Shown: in pieces, positions 17,861 to 27,251 of the stretch | How positions within the stretch are numbered: position 1 is the stretch's first letter | Layout of the letters: each line of letters opens with the position of its first letter | From: Limnohabitans sp. Rim8 | GTDB taxonomy: Bacteria; Pseudomonadota; Gammaproteobacteria; Burkholderiales; Burkholderiaceae_C | NCBI RefSeq assembly: GCF_945901735.1 | Contig: NZ_CAMDLM010000011.1 | Location: 1 to 64,000 of the forward strand | Direction of reading: 5' to 3' | DNA: 64,000 nucleotides | The notes under the pieces: generated by a model | Databases searched by the model: none | Told to the model about the DNA's origin: nothing | Seen by the model: the letters and a program-made list of their open reading frames with translations, nothing else | Translations under genes and position numbers: made by a program

Positions 17861-18646
17861 TCAAGCCCCGCAACACTTCTTGTACTTTTTCCCGCTGCCG
17901 CATGAGCACACATCGTTGCGCCCGGGCGTGGCTTCTTTGATGACCTGCGCCACACGCGGTCCGATGTTGCGCCAAATTTCGCGCAGGTCGTACACCGCCC
18001 ACAGCGCTTCGCCATAGGCGTTCAGACGCTCTTCGCTCACGCTGGGTGGGCCGTCTTCGGACAGGGCTGACAAGGTGGGCACCGCGTCGTCGTCTTCGGT
18101 CAGGGCCACGATGGCTTCGAGCGACAGGTCCTGCCACTTGGCGGCTTCCTTGTCCTTGGGCGTGGCCCATTCTTCGGGCCAGTTTTCGACTGCGAACATG
18201 AAGCCCAGCGCCCACACTTGGGCAAACGAGGGGATTTCGCTGTCTTCGATTTCTTCGCGCTCCTCGGGGGGCAGCGAGGCGATGGCCCCGCGCACGTCCA
18301 TCACTTCGGGTGCGTAAGCCTTGTCGTCGTCCAGCGCTTCCACCGGGGTGTCCAGGGCCAGTTTGATTTCGTTAAAGCGGCGCTGCCACAAGGCCATGAA
18401 TTGCTGGCGCTGGGCGTCGTCCGCAAAGCTTCCGCTTTCTTGATCGGGGGTGTCGCCGTCGTCCACGCCAAGCAGCATGGGCAGCCATTCGCTGCCGGGA
18501 ATGGCGCGGCGGCAGCACACCAGCGCGGCCATGAAGCCTTCACAAAATTCCCACTGCGGCGTTTCTTCAAAGCGCTCGCGCAGGTCGTCCAGGATGTTGT
18601 CCAGGGTGTCAAAGTCTTCGGCTTCCAAGCCAGCAGTCGTGTTCAT
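17861..18646 (-). CDS. UPF0149 (YecA/YgfB) family protein with C-terminal SEC-C zinc motif
   Basis: This 261-aa acidic protein has a YecA/YgfB-like helical body (FCEGFMAALVCCRR, WALGFMFAVENW) and a C-terminal SEC-C motif, GRNDVCSCGSGKKYKKCCG, which binds zinc and is shared with SecA. The molecular role of such YecA proteins is poorly known; contacts with SecA or ribosomes have been suggested for the family. It is the last gene of a long minus-strand run, 15 bp after the PIN-domain gene. Confidence 0.85.
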   Translation of the reverse strand: MNTTAGLEAEDFDTLDNILDDLRERFEETPQWEFCEGFMAALVCCRRAIPGSEWLPMLLGVDDGDTPDQESGSFADDAQRQQFMALWQRRFNEIKLALDTPVEALDDDKAYAPEVMDVRGAIASLPPEEREEIEDSEIPSFAQVWALGFMFAVENWPEEWATPKDKEAAKWQDLSLEAIVALTEDDDAVPTLSALSEDGPPSVSEERLNAYGEALWAVYDLREIWRNIGPRVAQVIKEATPGRNDVCSCGSGKKYKKCCGA

Positions 18647-18661
18647 GGGGTGTTCCTGTGG

Positions 18662-19102
18662 TCAGGCGGGGGTAGTGACTGGGTTCAGCGCCACGCCGCA
18701 GCGCTCCAGGCGCTTTTTCATGCACAGCACTTGGGCGTCTTTGCTGTGCAGGGCGACGCTGTGGGCAACGGCCAGGTCGATGAATTTCTGGTCGTCGGCG
18801 TCTTTGCAGGCGTATTGTGCTTTGGGGGCATCCGGGTGCAGTTGTGCGTGTTGGTCAAAGTGCGCCAGTACGGTATCGGCGGGCAGGGCGCGAGTGGTCA
18901 AGCGCTTGACGATTTGCGGGTAGGCCAGCACGCGGGCCAGCTCTTCGCGCATGGCGGCGGTGGCGAGCCACAGCGTGCTCCCGGTCTCTAGGCTCAGGCG
19001 CAGGGCCGTTGCCTTGGGTTCGTCAAACACCCACAGGTCGAGCACGATGTTGGTGTCCAGCACGCGCCGCACCGGGTCTTGCGCATCTGCGGCTGTACTC
19101 AT
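18662..19102 (-). CDS. PIN-domain protein (putative toxin-like ribonuclease)
   Basis: This 146-aa protein has the PIN acidic residues in RRVLDTNIVLDLW, KDADDQKFIDLA and HSKDAQVL, the layout of the COG1569-type PIN family. PIN proteins cleave RNA and are often toxins paired with an antitoxin. No antitoxin gene is visible; instead its ATG overlaps the stop of an rRNA-type methyltransferase gene (ATGA). That pairing suggests an RNA-processing role or an unrecognised antidote. Confidence 0.82.
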   Translation of the reverse strand: MSTAADAQDPVRRVLDTNIVLDLWVFDEPKATALRLSLETGSTLWLATAAMREELARVLAYPQIVKRLTTRALPADTVLAHFDQHAQLHPDAPKAQYACKDADDQKFIDLAVAHSVALHSKDAQVLCMKKRLERCGVALNPVTTPA

Positions 19103-20412
19103 GGCCCAGGCGTTTCGGCAGCCCCCGGTGTGTCGGCGCTGGGGGTGGCATTGCGCTTCAAGCTGCCCTTGACCATGTCAAAACGGAACAAGCGGCATTC
19201 GATGGGGCCGTTCCACATGGGCACGCGGCGCGATTCTTTCAGGCGCATTTTGCTGGGCAGCTTCAGGTCGGGCGTGAGCATCCAGGCGCTCCAGCCGCTG
19301 TAGTTTTTCTTCCAGTGGCTGGCCAGCTGGGCAAAGAAGTCACCACCGTCGTCGGTCTGCGCAGTTTCGCGGTGGTGGCTTTGATCGGCTGCGCGTGCGC
19401 TTGAACGTGCGTCGGCCAGCGCCCCGGGCTGGAAGCTGTCACGCCCACGGCCCGCCACACCTGCTGCTGCAATGCGCTCGCCATAAGGCGGGTTGAGCAG
19501 CATCACGCCGGGTGTCTCGCTGGGCGGCATGCGCTGCAGAGCGTCGCCACCCCGGAACTCGATCACACCGGACACTCCCGCGCGTTCGGCGTTGCGCTCT
19601 GAAAAGTCCACCATTCGAAACGCCACATCGCTGCCAAATACGGGCGCAGTGGGTTCGTGCTCCAGGTCACGGGCTTCTTCGACCAGGCCTTGCCAGACGT
19701 GGTTCTGAAAGGGCAGCAATTTTTCAAAACCAAAGCGCCGCTGCAAACCAGGCGCGATGCCGCAGGCGATTTGCGCCGCTTCAATCGGGAGGGTGCCGCT
19801 GCCGCAGCAAGGGTCATACAGGGGCATCGTGTCATCCCAGCCGCTGGCCGCGATCATGGCTGCAGCCAATGTTTCTTTGAGTGGTGCATCGCCCTTGTCG
19901 GTGCGCCAGCCGCGTTTGAACAGGGGCTCGCCCGAGGTGTCAATGTACAGCGTGAGGGTTTCGGGCGTGACGTGGGCGTAGATGCGCACGTCGGGCCAGG
20001 TGGTGTCCACGCTCGGGCGCTCACCGCGTTTGGCGCGGAAACGGTCGGCCACCGCGTCTTTGATTTTGAGGGCCGCAAAGTTCAGGCTGGTCAGCGGGCT
20101 GTGCTGGGCGGTGATGTCGATCTTGAAGGTCTGCTTGGAGGTGAACCAGATTTCCCAGGCCACCTCGCTGGCGGCGTTGTACAGGTCGTTTTCGTTGCGG
20201 TAGTCGGTGACCGACAGCTGCACCAGCACGCGCTGGGTCAGGCGGCTGTGCAGGTTGATGCGCATCGCATCGCGCCACGAGGCGCGGGCCATCACGCCAC
20301 CGCGACCCGTCATCAGGTCTTGGCCTGTGAGCCCCGTGATGGCGTGCACCTCGTCGGCCAAAAAGCCTTCAACGCCTGCGGCGCAGGGCATGAACAGGTT
20401 CAATGAATTCAC
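19099..20412 (-). CDS. THUMP-domain class I SAM-dependent RNA methyltransferase (RlmL/RlmK N-terminal-like)
   Basis: This 437-aa protein has an N-terminal THUMP region and a Rossmann methyltransferase domain with YDPCCGSGTLPIEAA near 200 and the NPPYGER catalytic motif, typical of N2-guanine rRNA methyltransferases of the RlmL type. A low-complexity insert of about 40 residues follows NPPYGER. It starts with GTG 20412, 10 bp after rpoN, and ends with a disordered tail. It lacks the RlmK half found in the enterobacterial fusion. Confidence 0.85.
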   Translation of the reverse strand: MNSLNLFMPCAAGVEGFLADEVHAITGLTGQDLMTGRGGVMARASWRDAMRINLHSRLTQRVLVQLSVTDYRNENDLYNAASEVAWEIWFTSKQTFKIDITAQHSPLTSLNFAALKIKDAVADRFRAKRGERPSVDTTWPDVRIYAHVTPETLTLYIDTSGEPLFKRGWRTDKGDAPLKETLAAAMIAASGWDDTMPLYDPCCGSGTLPIEAAQIACGIAPGLQRRFGFEKLLPFQNHVWQGLVEEARDLEHEPTAPVFGSDVAFRMVDFSERNAERAGVSGVIEFRGGDALQRMPPSETPGVMLLNPPYGERIAAAGVAGRGRDSFQPGALADARSSARAADQSHHRETAQTDDGGDFFAQLASHWKKNYSGWSAWMLTPDLKLPSKMRLKESRRVPMWNGPIECRLFRFDMVKGSLKRNATPSADTPGAAETPGP

Positions 20413-20422
20413 TCAACTACTC

Positions 20423-21964
20423 TCAAAGGGTTTTGCGCAGGTTTGCAGGCGCGATCTTCAGGGCTTCGCGGTACTTGGCCACCGTGCGGCGGGCGCAGTC
20501 GATGCCTTGCTCTTTCAGCATCTCGGAAATCTGGTTGTCAGACAGCGGTTTGGCGGGCTTTTCAGCGGCCACAAATTGCTTGATCAGCGCGCGCACCGCC
20601 GTGCTGGATGCGGCGCTGCCACTGTCGGTGCCCAGGCCCGAACCAAAGAAATACTTCAGCTCAAAGGTGCCTTGCGGTGTGGACATGTATTTGGCCGTGG
20701 TCACGCGGCTGATGGTGGACTCGTGCATGCCCAGCTCGTCGGCAATCTCGCGCAGCACCAAAGGGCGCATGGCCAGCGCGCCGTGCGTCAGAAAGTTTTT
20801 CTGCCGCTCCACGATGGCGGTGGACACGCGCAAGATGGTGTCAAAGCGCTGCTGTATGTTCTTGATGAACCAGCGCGCTTCTTGCAGGCGTTGTTGCAAA
20901 CCCGCGTGGTTGTCGCCCTTGCCACCGCGCAGGGCGTTGGCATAGATGTCGTGCACGCGCAGCTTCGGCATCACATCGGGGTTGAGCTGGATGCGGAACT
21001 TGGGTGTCGCCGTCTTGCTGGTGTTCACCACCAGCACATCGGGGATGACGATGTTTTGCTCGGCCTGAACAAAGGGGCGGCCGGGTTTGGGTTCGAGCCG
21101 CGCAATGAACGCCATGGCGGCTTTGACCACGGCTTCGCTCAAGCCGCACGACACCGACAGGCGTTTGAAGTCACGTTTGGCCAGCATTTCCAGGGGTTGG
21201 GTGCAAATGGCCAGCGCCGCTTGGGCAACGTCGTCATCCGCGTCGTCCTGCAGCCAGGCCTTGACCTGGATGCGCAGGCACTCGGCCAGGTCGCGTGCGC
21301 CCACACCCACGGGTTCGAGCGATTGCAACAAGCCCAGCGCCACGGTGAAGCGGTGCACCAGTTCGTCGAGTTGTTCAAAGTCATCGCTGCCAGCAAGACC
21401 AGCAGCCAGCTCGGGCAGGGTGTCGGTCAGGTAGCCATCGTCGTTGAGTGATTCGATCAGAAAGCGCAGCGCCGCGCGGTCGATCTCGGACAGGCGCAGC
21501 GACAAAGCTTGTCGGTGCAAAAAGTCGGTGAGCGAACCACTGCTGCGGGCCAGATCGATGGCGTCGGCGGTTTCTTCGCCGTTATTTTGGCGCGGTGTGG
21601 CGTCGCCGCCCCACTCGCTGTCGTCGGGGCGCATGTCCACGCTCCCGTCGCCGTCCCAACTTTCGGCCACGTCAGCCACGGCTTCGTCGCGGGTTTCGCT
21701 GGGGCTGTCGTCGCTGCTGCTGGAGGTGCTGGCGCTTTCGCTCACCCGGTCGCCCAGGCTGACATGGGTGTCGGCCTGGTCAAGGCCAAAGGCCTCGGCG
21801 GGCGCTTCTTCTTCAGCGCGTTCCAAAAAGGGGTTGTCGTCCAGCATCTGGTCGACCTCTTGCGACAGCTCCAGCGTGGACAGTTGCAGCAGGCGGATCG
21901 ATTGTTGCAACTGGGGCGTGAGCGCCAGGTGCTGGGACATGCGCAGCGACAGACCGGGTCTCAT
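20423..21964 (-). CDS. rpoN: RNA polymerase sigma-54 factor RpoN
   Basis: This 513-aa sigma-54 has the Gln/Leu-rich activator-interacting region I (MRPGLSLRMSQHLALTPQLQ), an acidic region II, the core-binding domain, and the RpoN box ARRTVAKYRE at residues 491-500 that contacts the -24 element. ATG 21964 is chosen; an upstream extension into the intergenic gap lacks conservation. It follows lptA-lptB in the usual proteobacterial order. The hpf/raiA and PTS genes often found downstream are replaced here by an RNA methyltransferase and a PIN-domain gene. Confidence 0.96.
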   Translation of the reverse strand: MRPGLSLRMSQHLALTPQLQQSIRLLQLSTLELSQEVDQMLDDNPFLERAEEEAPAEAFGLDQADTHVSLGDRVSESASTSSSSDDSPSETRDEAVADVAESWDGDGSVDMRPDDSEWGGDATPRQNNGEETADAIDLARSSGSLTDFLHRQALSLRLSEIDRAALRFLIESLNDDGYLTDTLPELAAGLAGSDDFEQLDELVHRFTVALGLLQSLEPVGVGARDLAECLRIQVKAWLQDDADDDVAQAALAICTQPLEMLAKRDFKRLSVSCGLSEAVVKAAMAFIARLEPKPGRPFVQAEQNIVIPDVLVVNTSKTATPKFRIQLNPDVMPKLRVHDIYANALRGGKGDNHAGLQQRLQEARWFIKNIQQRFDTILRVSTAIVERQKNFLTHGALAMRPLVLREIADELGMHESTISRVTTAKYMSTPQGTFELKYFFGSGLGTDSGSAASSTAVRALIKQFVAAEKPAKPLSDNQISEMLKEQGIDCARRTVAKYREALKIAPANLRKTL

Positions 21965-22001
21965 GGCAGCACTTTCATGGTGTGGATGCGTGTTGCCTTC
22001 A

Positions 22002-22763
22002 TCACATTCGGAAGTGTTCGCCCAGGTACACCCGGCGCACATCGGCATTGGCCACGATCTCGTCGGGCGTGCCTTGGGCCAGCACGCGGCCTTCGCTGAT
22101 GATGTAAGCGTGGTCGCAAATGCCCAGTGTTTCGCGCACGTTGTGGTCGGTGATCAGCACGCCAATGCCGCGTTGCTTGAGGAAGGCGATGATGCGTTGG
22201 ATCTCGATCACGGCGATCGGGTCAATGCCGGCAAAGGGCTCGTCCAGCAAGATGAATCGCGGATCGGTGGCCAGCGCCCTTGCAATTTCCACGCGGCGGC
22301 GTTCACCGCCAGAAAGGGCCACGGCGGGGGATTCGCGCAGGTGGTCTACGCGCAAATCAGCCAACAGTTCGCCCAGGCGTTTTTCCACGTCGGCACTGCT
22401 CAGGGCGCGGCCTTGTGCGTCGGTCTGCAGTTCCAAAATGGCGCGCACGTTGTCGGCGACCGAGAGCTTGCGGAAGATGGACGCTTCTTGCGGCAAATAC
22501 GACAAGCCCATGCGCGAGCGCTTGTGGATGGGCATGCGGGTGACGTCTTCGCCATCGATCAGGATCTGTCCGCCATCGGCCCGTACCAGGCCCACGATCA
22601 TGTAAAAAGAAGTGGTTTTGCCCGCGCCGTTGGGGCCCAGCAAGCCTACGACCTCGCCTTTGTCCACCTGCACCGACACGTCGTGCACCACCTTGCGGCT
22701 GCCGTAAGCTTTTTTGAGGTGGCGCGCTTGCAGGCGACTGTCGGAGGCAACGGCAGTGCTCAT
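22002..22763 (-). CDS. lptB: LPS export ABC transporter ATP-binding protein LptB
   Basis: This 253-aa ATPase has Walker [11 protein letters not shown], the signature [15 protein letters not shown], Walker [13 protein letters not shown] and the switch His in ITDHNVRE. The ending [13 protein letters not shown] is typical of LptB. It powers extraction of lipopolysaccharide from the inner membrane with LptFG, which are not in the window. ATG 22763 overlaps the lptA stop by ATGA. Confidence 0.96.
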   Translation of the reverse strand: MSTAVASDSRLQARHLKKAYGSRKVVHDVSVQVDKGEVVGLLGPNGAGKTTSFYMIVGLVRADGGQILIDGEDVTRMPIHKRSRMGLSYLPQEASIFRKLSVADNVRAILELQTDAQGRALSSADVEKRLGELLADLRVDHLRESPAVALSGGERRRVEIARALATDPRFILLDEPFAGIDPIAVIEIQRIIAFLKQRGIGVLITDHNVRETLGICDHAYIISEGRVLAQGTPDEIVANADVRRVYLGEHFRM

Positions 22764-23389
22764 GGTTTTTGCGAGGGGCCGGGGCCGGGGCTGACGCGCA
22801 AGGCGGGTGCGTTGGGTGCAGCAGAGGCGGGGGCAGGCGGGGTGTTTCGGGGCGTCAGGATGGCGCGCACGCGTTGCCCGGGGCCGCTGGTGGCCTGGCC
22901 GTCGACGGTCATGACTTCCGTGGTGTTGTTGAACACAATGGTGTGGCCATTGAGCTGGTCGGCCACCTGGTTGCCACGCAATATGCGCACCTCGGCTCGT
23001 TGGTTCAGAGTGACGACATCGGCCTGGTTGTCGTAAGTGACCTGTTCGGCCTCGCCCTCGGTGAATTCGTTCACGCCTTCGCGCTTTTGCCTGAAAAACA
23101 CCCGCTCGGAGGGGGCGGCCCACAAACGTGCCACCTGCTGGCCTTGGGCGTCTTGCTGCACCTCCATGCGGGCGGCGCGCAAGACCAGTGTGCCCTTGGT
23201 CGCCAGCACCTTGCCGGTGAACTGGGTCAACTGACGCGCCTGGTCATGGCGCATGCTGTCGGCTTCGATTTGCATGGGCTGATCGCGATCGGCTTTTTCA
23301 GCATGGCTGGGCAGGGCCAGCAAGCTGGCGCACAGGGCCAACAGGTGCCAAAAGATCAAGCGAAGTGATGACGGTGTTTTGAGGGGCAT
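22760..23389 (-). CDS. lptA: LPS transport periplasmic protein LptA
   Basis: This 209-aa protein has a signal peptide (hydrophobic core about residues 10-26, cut after LPSHA) and an OstA-like beta-jellyroll domain with [26 protein letters not shown] and [12 protein letters not shown]. It bridges the periplasm for lipopolysaccharide transport. The C-terminal about 25 residues are Pro/Ala-rich. The open frame extends about 63 codons further upstream, but that part is not conserved and covers a terminator. Confidence 0.93.
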   Translation of the reverse strand: MPLKTPSSLRLIFWHLLALCASLLALPSHAEKADRDQPMQIEADSMRHDQARQLTQFTGKVLATKGTLVLRAARMEVQQDAQGQQVARLWAAPSERVFFRQKREGVNEFTEGEAEQVTYDNQADVVTLNQRAEVRILRGNQVADQLNGHTIVFNNTTEVMTVDGQATSGPGQRVRAILTPRNTPPAPASAAPNAPALRVSPGPGPSQKP

Positions 23390-23474
23390 GAATCTTGCTG
23401 GTAATCCGGTCCATTGTAGGTGCAAGCGCCCCGCCTCACGCCCGCAACCAGGCAAAAAATCAAAGGGCGGGCAC

Positions 23475-23507
23475 AAAAAAAGCCCGCGCGTGTCTGCGAC
23501 GGGCTTT
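23475..23507 (-). terminator. Rho-independent terminator after dsbA
   Basis: On the minus strand AAAGCCCG and CGGGCTTT form a stem followed by a run of seven T residues, about 50 bp past the dsbA stop codon. It separates the argS-SPOR-dsbA unit from lptA-lptB-rpoN. Confidence 0.8.
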
Positions 23508-23552
23508 GGCTGTGTTTGACGCGGTGGGCATCCGGGCGGGAAGCCTGGAGGC

Positions 23553-24194
23553 TCAGCGGTTCTGGCGGCTCTGTGCAATCAGCGCGTCGGCCACTTGCAG
23601 GGCACGCGGCATGCTGCCTGCCAGGGTCCCGTCGATGTAGAAGCGGCCCGCTACGCCCAGCGAAGGCACGCCTTCGATCTTGAAGTCGTTTTGCAGCTGT
23701 ACGGCCCGCTTGGCCTTGGTGGCCACGCCAAAGGACTTGTAGGTCTGCTCGAACTTGGCTTTGTCGATGCCTTGCTTGTCAGCCCAGGCCAGCACAGCCG
23801 CATCGGAATTGAGCATCAACTTTTCACCATGGATGGCGGTGAACACGCGCAGGTGCATTTTGTCGACCAGGTTCATGGCTTCGAGCGTGAAGTACAGACG
23901 CTGCTGTGGCACAAAGTCATCCCGGAAGGCCACGGGCACGCGGCGCACCACCACGTCTTTGGGGGCGTTTTTGGCCCATTGCTCGAAAGCAGGTTCAAAC
24001 TGATTGCAGTGGGGGCAGCTGTACCAAAAGAACTCCAGCACTTCAATTTTGCCGTTGCCCGCCTCGGTCGCCACGGGGCGCTCGAGGGTGATGTAGTCCT
24101 TGCCCGAGCGAAAAGCTTGCTGGGCCCGGGCCGAGGTGTGGCCCAGCCACGCGGTGACGGACAGCATGGCGGTTGAAAAAAGGCGTCGTTTCAT
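23553..24194 (-). CDS. dsbA: Thiol:disulfide interchange protein DsbA
   Basis: This 213-aa periplasmic oxidoreductase has a signal peptide (cut after TSARA), a thioredoxin fold with an inserted helical domain, the active site Cys60-Pro-His-Cys63 (WYSCPHC) and the cis-Pro loop IEGVPSLGV. It introduces disulfide bonds into exported proteins and is reoxidised by DsbB. CAGGAG lies before the ATG. It follows the SPOR-domain gene on the same strand. Confidence 0.94.
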   Translation of the reverse strand: MKRRLFSTAMLSVTAWLGHTSARAQQAFRSGKDYITLERPVATEAGNGKIEVLEFFWYSCPHCNQFEPAFEQWAKNAPKDVVVRRVPVAFRDDFVPQQRLYFTLEAMNLVDKMHLRVFTAIHGEKLMLNSDAAVLAWADKQGIDKAKFEQTYKSFGVATKAKRAVQLQNDFKIEGVPSLGVAGRFYIDGTLAGSMPRALQVADALIAQSRQNR

Positions 24195-24212
24195 TTGAAC
24201 TCCTGAAGTCGG

Positions 24213-24228
24213 TGCACCCCGGGGTGCA
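24213..24228. promoter_or_regulatory. Perfect 16-bp palindrome between the SPOR gene and dsbA
   Basis: TGCACCCC directly followed by GGGGTGCA forms a loopless palindrome in the 45-bp gap, about 20 bp upstream of the dsbA start codon. It could be a protein-binding site or part of an mRNA hairpin; no regulator is recognised. Confidence 0.45.
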
Positions 24229-24239
24229 AATTGGGTGGT

Positions 24240-24872
24240 TCAGCGTTGCATGCGAACCAAGGTGTTGTCGATGCCATTACTTTCGAGCTGGGCGCGCACG
24301 CGTTCAGCGAGGTTTTTGTCACTGTAAGGCCCCAAGCGTACGCGGTAAACCACACGTCCGGCTTGATCCCGCTCAGAAACCTTGGCGTCCAGCCCCAATA
24401 GCGCGAGCTTGGCTTTTTGGGCATCGGCGTCAGCGCCCGTGCGGTACGCGCCGACCTGCACCACGTAGTCAAACGGGTCGCTGGCATCGGCGGGCGCTGC
24501 GGGCGTGTTCAGTCCCGATTTGGCTTTGGCCAAATCGCCCAATGGGTCGGCCGTCACGGCGGGTCGGGGGGTGGCAGGGGCTTTGTCGGTGGTTTTGTCG
24601 GCAGTTTGGGGCGTTGTTGCTGTAGCGCTGGCATCGGGTGGCGCGGGCGGTTCGGCTGGCGCTTTGGGTTGCAAAACATTGTTGGGGTTCCAGTCCTTGT
24701 TTTTTTCGCTTTCCTGCACGTCTTGGGCGTTGGAGCGGGGCTGGTTTTTGTTGGAAAAAGGCGTGGGCACCTTGGTCACGTAAATGGCCACAGCCAAGGC
24801 CACGCCCAGGCCCAGCACCAGGCCGATGATGAAGCCCAAAAAAGTACCACCGCGTTGGCTGTGAAGTTGCAT
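24240..24872 (-). CDS. SPOR domain-containing protein (FtsN-like)
   Basis: This 210-aa protein has a short cytoplasmic N-terminus, one membrane helix (about residues 11-31, FLGFIIGLVLGLGVALAVAI), a Pro/Ala/Thr-rich periplasmic linker and a C-terminal SPOR domain (about 135-210: YVVQVGAYRTGADADAQKAK, YRVRLGPYSD). SPOR domains bind denuded septal peptidoglycan, so an FtsN-like role in division is likely. It sits 11 bp after argS, as in many betaproteobacteria. ATG 24872 is the start; a longer frame lies inside argS and is spurious. Confidence 0.92.
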   Translation of the reverse strand: MQLHSQRGGTFLGFIIGLVLGLGVALAVAIYVTKVPTPFSNKNQPRSNAQDVQESEKNKDWNPNNVLQPKAPAEPPAPPDASATATTPQTADKTTDKAPATPRPAVTADPLGDLAKAKSGLNTPAAPADASDPFDYVVQVGAYRTGADADAQKAKLALLGLDAKVSERDQAGRVVYRVRLGPYSDKNLAERVRAQLESNGIDNTLVRMQR

Positions 24873-24883
24873 GACCCGTCCCT

Positions 24884-26569
24884 TTACATTTTTTGTGGGG
24901 CCGACACGCCCAGCACTTTGAGGCCGTTGCGCAGCACCTGCGCGGTGGCAGCGACCAAGGCCAGCCGCGCTTGTTTGACCGCTTCGTCGTCCACCAAAAT
25001 GCGCTCGGCGTCGTAGTAGCTGTGGTACTGCGAGGCCAGGTCGCGCAAATAGAAGGTCACATCGTGCGGCGCAAAGTCGGTGGCAGCCGATGTCAGCATC
25101 TCGGGGTATTTGGCCAGGGCCAGCATGAGCGCGCAGGCCTGCGGGCTTTGCAGCGGCGACAAGTCGGCTTGGGCCAGAGAGGCGGTGTTGCCACCGTCTT
25201 TTTCTTTCCAAGCCGCCAGCACCGAGCAGATGCGTGCGTGCGCATACTGCACGTAGTAAACCGGGTTGTCGTTGTTTTGCGCCAGCGCCAAATCGATGTC
25301 GAAGATGTATTCGGTATCGGGCTTGCGCGACAGCAAGAAGAAACGCACCGCATCCGTGCTGGTCCACTCGATCAGGTCGCGCAGCGTGACGTAGCTGCCC
25401 GCGCGCTTGGAGATCTTGACCTCCTCGCCGCCGCGCATCACGCGCACCATGGTGTGCAGTACGTAGTCGGGATAGCCTTTGGGAATGCCGACATGGGCCG
25501 CTTGCAAACCGGCGCGCACGCGGGCAATGGTGCCGTGGTGGTCGGTGCCCTGGATGTTGACCACGCGGGTGAAGCCGCGTTCCCACTTGGCGATGTGGTA
25601 GGCCACATCGGGCACAAAGTAGGTGTAAGTGCCGTCGCCCTTGCGCATGACGCGGTCTTTGTCGTCGCCGTAGTCGGTCGACTTGAGCCACAGGGCGCCG
25701 TCTTGTTCGTAGGTCTTGCCCGCCTCGCGCAGTTTTTGCACGGCCGCATCGACCTTGCCGCTGGTGTACAGGCTCGACTCCAGGTAGTAGTTGTCAAACT
25801 TAACGTCAAAGGCCTTCAAGTCCAGGTCCTGCTCGCGGCGCAAATAGGCCACGGCAAACTGGCGCATGCCGTCCAGGTCATTCACATCGCCGCTGCCGGT
25901 GAACTCGCGGTCGTCCGACTTGACGGTTTTTTTCGCCAGAAAGTCGTTGGCGATGTCCTGGATGTAGTCGCCGTTGTAGGCGGCCTCGGGCCACTCGGCA
26001 TCGCCTGGCTTGAAGCCCTTGACACGCAGCTGGGTGGAGTTGGCCAAAGTGCCGATCTGCACACCCGCGTCGTTGTAATAGAACTCGCGGTACACCTGCT
26101 GACCTTGCGTGGCCAGCAGATTGCAAATCGCGTCGCCCAAGGCGGCTTGGCGGCCATGGCCCACATGCAAGGGGCCTGTCGGATTGGCCGAGACGAACTC
26201 GACCAGCACTTTGTTGGCTTGGGCGGCTTGGTCGCCAAAACACTCGGCCGCTTGCAACACTTCATGCACCACGGCCTGCTTGGCCGTGTCTTTGAGTCGG
26301 ATGTTGATGAAGCCAGGCCCGGCGATCTCGATGGCGTCCACCCAGCGCTCGAACGCGGGGGTGGCCAGCAAGGCACTGCGCAGGGTTTCGGACAGCTGCC
26401 GGGGGTTTTGCTTGAGGGCCTTGGCCAGTTGCATGGCGGCGGTGCAGGCCAGGTCGCCATGGGCGGCCACTTTGGGCGATTCAAAGGCCGCGCGCGCAGC
26501 CGCACCGGTTTGGAGTTTTTCAAGCTCGGCAGCCAGGGCCGTGAGCAAATGTTGTTTGGCAGAAAGCAT
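24884..26569 (-). CDS. argS: Arginine-tRNA ligase
   Basis: This 561-aa class I synthetase charges tRNA-Arg. It has the N-terminal Arg-tRNA synthetase additional domain, the HIGH-type motif HVGH at 135-138 ([15 protein letters not shown]), the KMSKS-like KISKRAG and a C-terminal DALR anticodon-binding domain. The length is normal. It heads the minus-strand unit argS-SPOR-dsbA. Confidence 0.97.
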   Translation of the reverse strand: MLSAKQHLLTALAAELEKLQTGAAARAAFESPKVAAHGDLACTAAMQLAKALKQNPRQLSETLRSALLATPAFERWVDAIEIAGPGFINIRLKDTAKQAVVHEVLQAAECFGDQAAQANKVLVEFVSANPTGPLHVGHGRQAALGDAICNLLATQGQQVYREFYYNDAGVQIGTLANSTQLRVKGFKPGDAEWPEAAYNGDYIQDIANDFLAKKTVKSDDREFTGSGDVNDLDGMRQFAVAYLRREQDLDLKAFDVKFDNYYLESSLYTSGKVDAAVQKLREAGKTYEQDGALWLKSTDYGDDKDRVMRKGDGTYTYFVPDVAYHIAKWERGFTRVVNIQGTDHHGTIARVRAGLQAAHVGIPKGYPDYVLHTMVRVMRGGEEVKISKRAGSYVTLRDLIEWTSTDAVRFFLLSRKPDTEYIFDIDLALAQNNDNPVYYVQYAHARICSVLAAWKEKDGGNTASLAQADLSPLQSPQACALMLALAKYPEMLTSAATDFAPHDVTFYLRDLASQYHSYYDAERILVDDEAVKQARLALVAATAQVLRNGLKVLGVSAPQKM

Positions 26570-26756
26570 AGGGAGCGATTTTACGGGGCAGGGACGCGTC
26601 AGCGCTGCCAGGCAGGCGTCATGAGCGGTTTTATGTGCCGCAATTACAGCTGGTCACAAATGCTGTCGCCCAGTGTTCACTTTGACACGTTAATCTGTGA
26701 ACTGCACAAACCTGTGTGGTGTTTTTTGTTCTTCGATCATTTTTGGGAGTCCACGC

Positions 26757-27101
26757 ATGCGTCATACTTTTTCTATCGCCGCTTTGGGTTTTGCCTTGGT
26801 TTCCGGCATGGCGTTCGCTGCCGACCCCGTCAAGCCAGCAGTGGCCGCGACCGTCGCTGTGCCGGCCGCATCGGCATCTGCTCCTGCAGCCGATAAAACA
26901 GCTCAGCAAAGCAAAATGGCCACCTGCAACAAACAGGCCGAAGGCAAAAAGGGCGACGAGCGCAAAGCCTTTATGAAAGACTGCCTGAGTGCCGACAAAC
27001 AGGAAAAGCAGCAAAACAAAATGAAGACCTGCAATGCCGAGGCCACTGGTAAAAAAGGCGATGAGCGCAAGGCCTTCATGTCGGAGTGCTTGAAGAAGTA
27101 A
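26757..27101 (+). CDS. PsiF repeat-family periplasmic protein
   Basis: This 114-aa protein has a signal peptide (cut after GMAFA), an Ala/Pro-rich stretch and two copies of the PsiF repeat, each with the pattern KMxxCNxxAxGKKGDERKAFM. PsiF was named as phosphate-starvation inducible in Escherichia coli; its function is unknown. GGGAG precedes ATG 26757. The upstream gap of 187 bp to argS holds the divergent promoters. Confidence 0.88.
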   Translation: MRHTFSIAALGFALVSGMAFAADPVKPAVAATVAVPAASASAPAADKTAQQSKMATCNKQAEGKKGDERKAFMKDCLSADKQEKQQNKMKTCNAEATGKKGDERKAFMSECLKK

Positions 27102-27137
27102 AACCAAGTCGCCAGTTTCTCGCCAAGTGTGATCAGA

Positions 27138-27166
27138 ATGCGCCCGCTCTCGCGGGCGCATCCATT
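27138..27166 (+). terminator. Likely terminator after the PsiF-like gene
   Basis: A perfect 10-bp stem ATGCGCCCGC / GCGGGCGCAT with a TCTC loop lies 36 bp past the stop, followed by CCATTTT. The T-run is short, so termination may be weak. It also lies beyond the end of the convergent LysR gene. Confidence 0.65.
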
Positions 27167-27251
27167 TTGGGGAGAACGATATCGATGGGCTGTGGGCGAT
27201 GGGGTGGGCCACAAGCCCTCTGCGTCATGGTTCTTGGTGGTCTCTGCGCCC

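Noticed and set aside
23390-23578. N-terminal extension of LptA by 63 codons
   Set aside because: It would cover the dsbA terminator and bury the signal peptide; ATG 23389 starts a normal signal peptide.
24240-25691. Extended N-terminus for the SPOR-domain protein reaching into argS
   Set aside because: The upstream part is Arg-rich shadow sequence; ATG 24872 directly precedes the conserved membrane helix.
24893-26896. Long open frame (over 600 codons) on the plus strand opposite argS
   Set aside because: It mirrors the codons of argS, has no recognisable domain and is explained by high GC at third positions.
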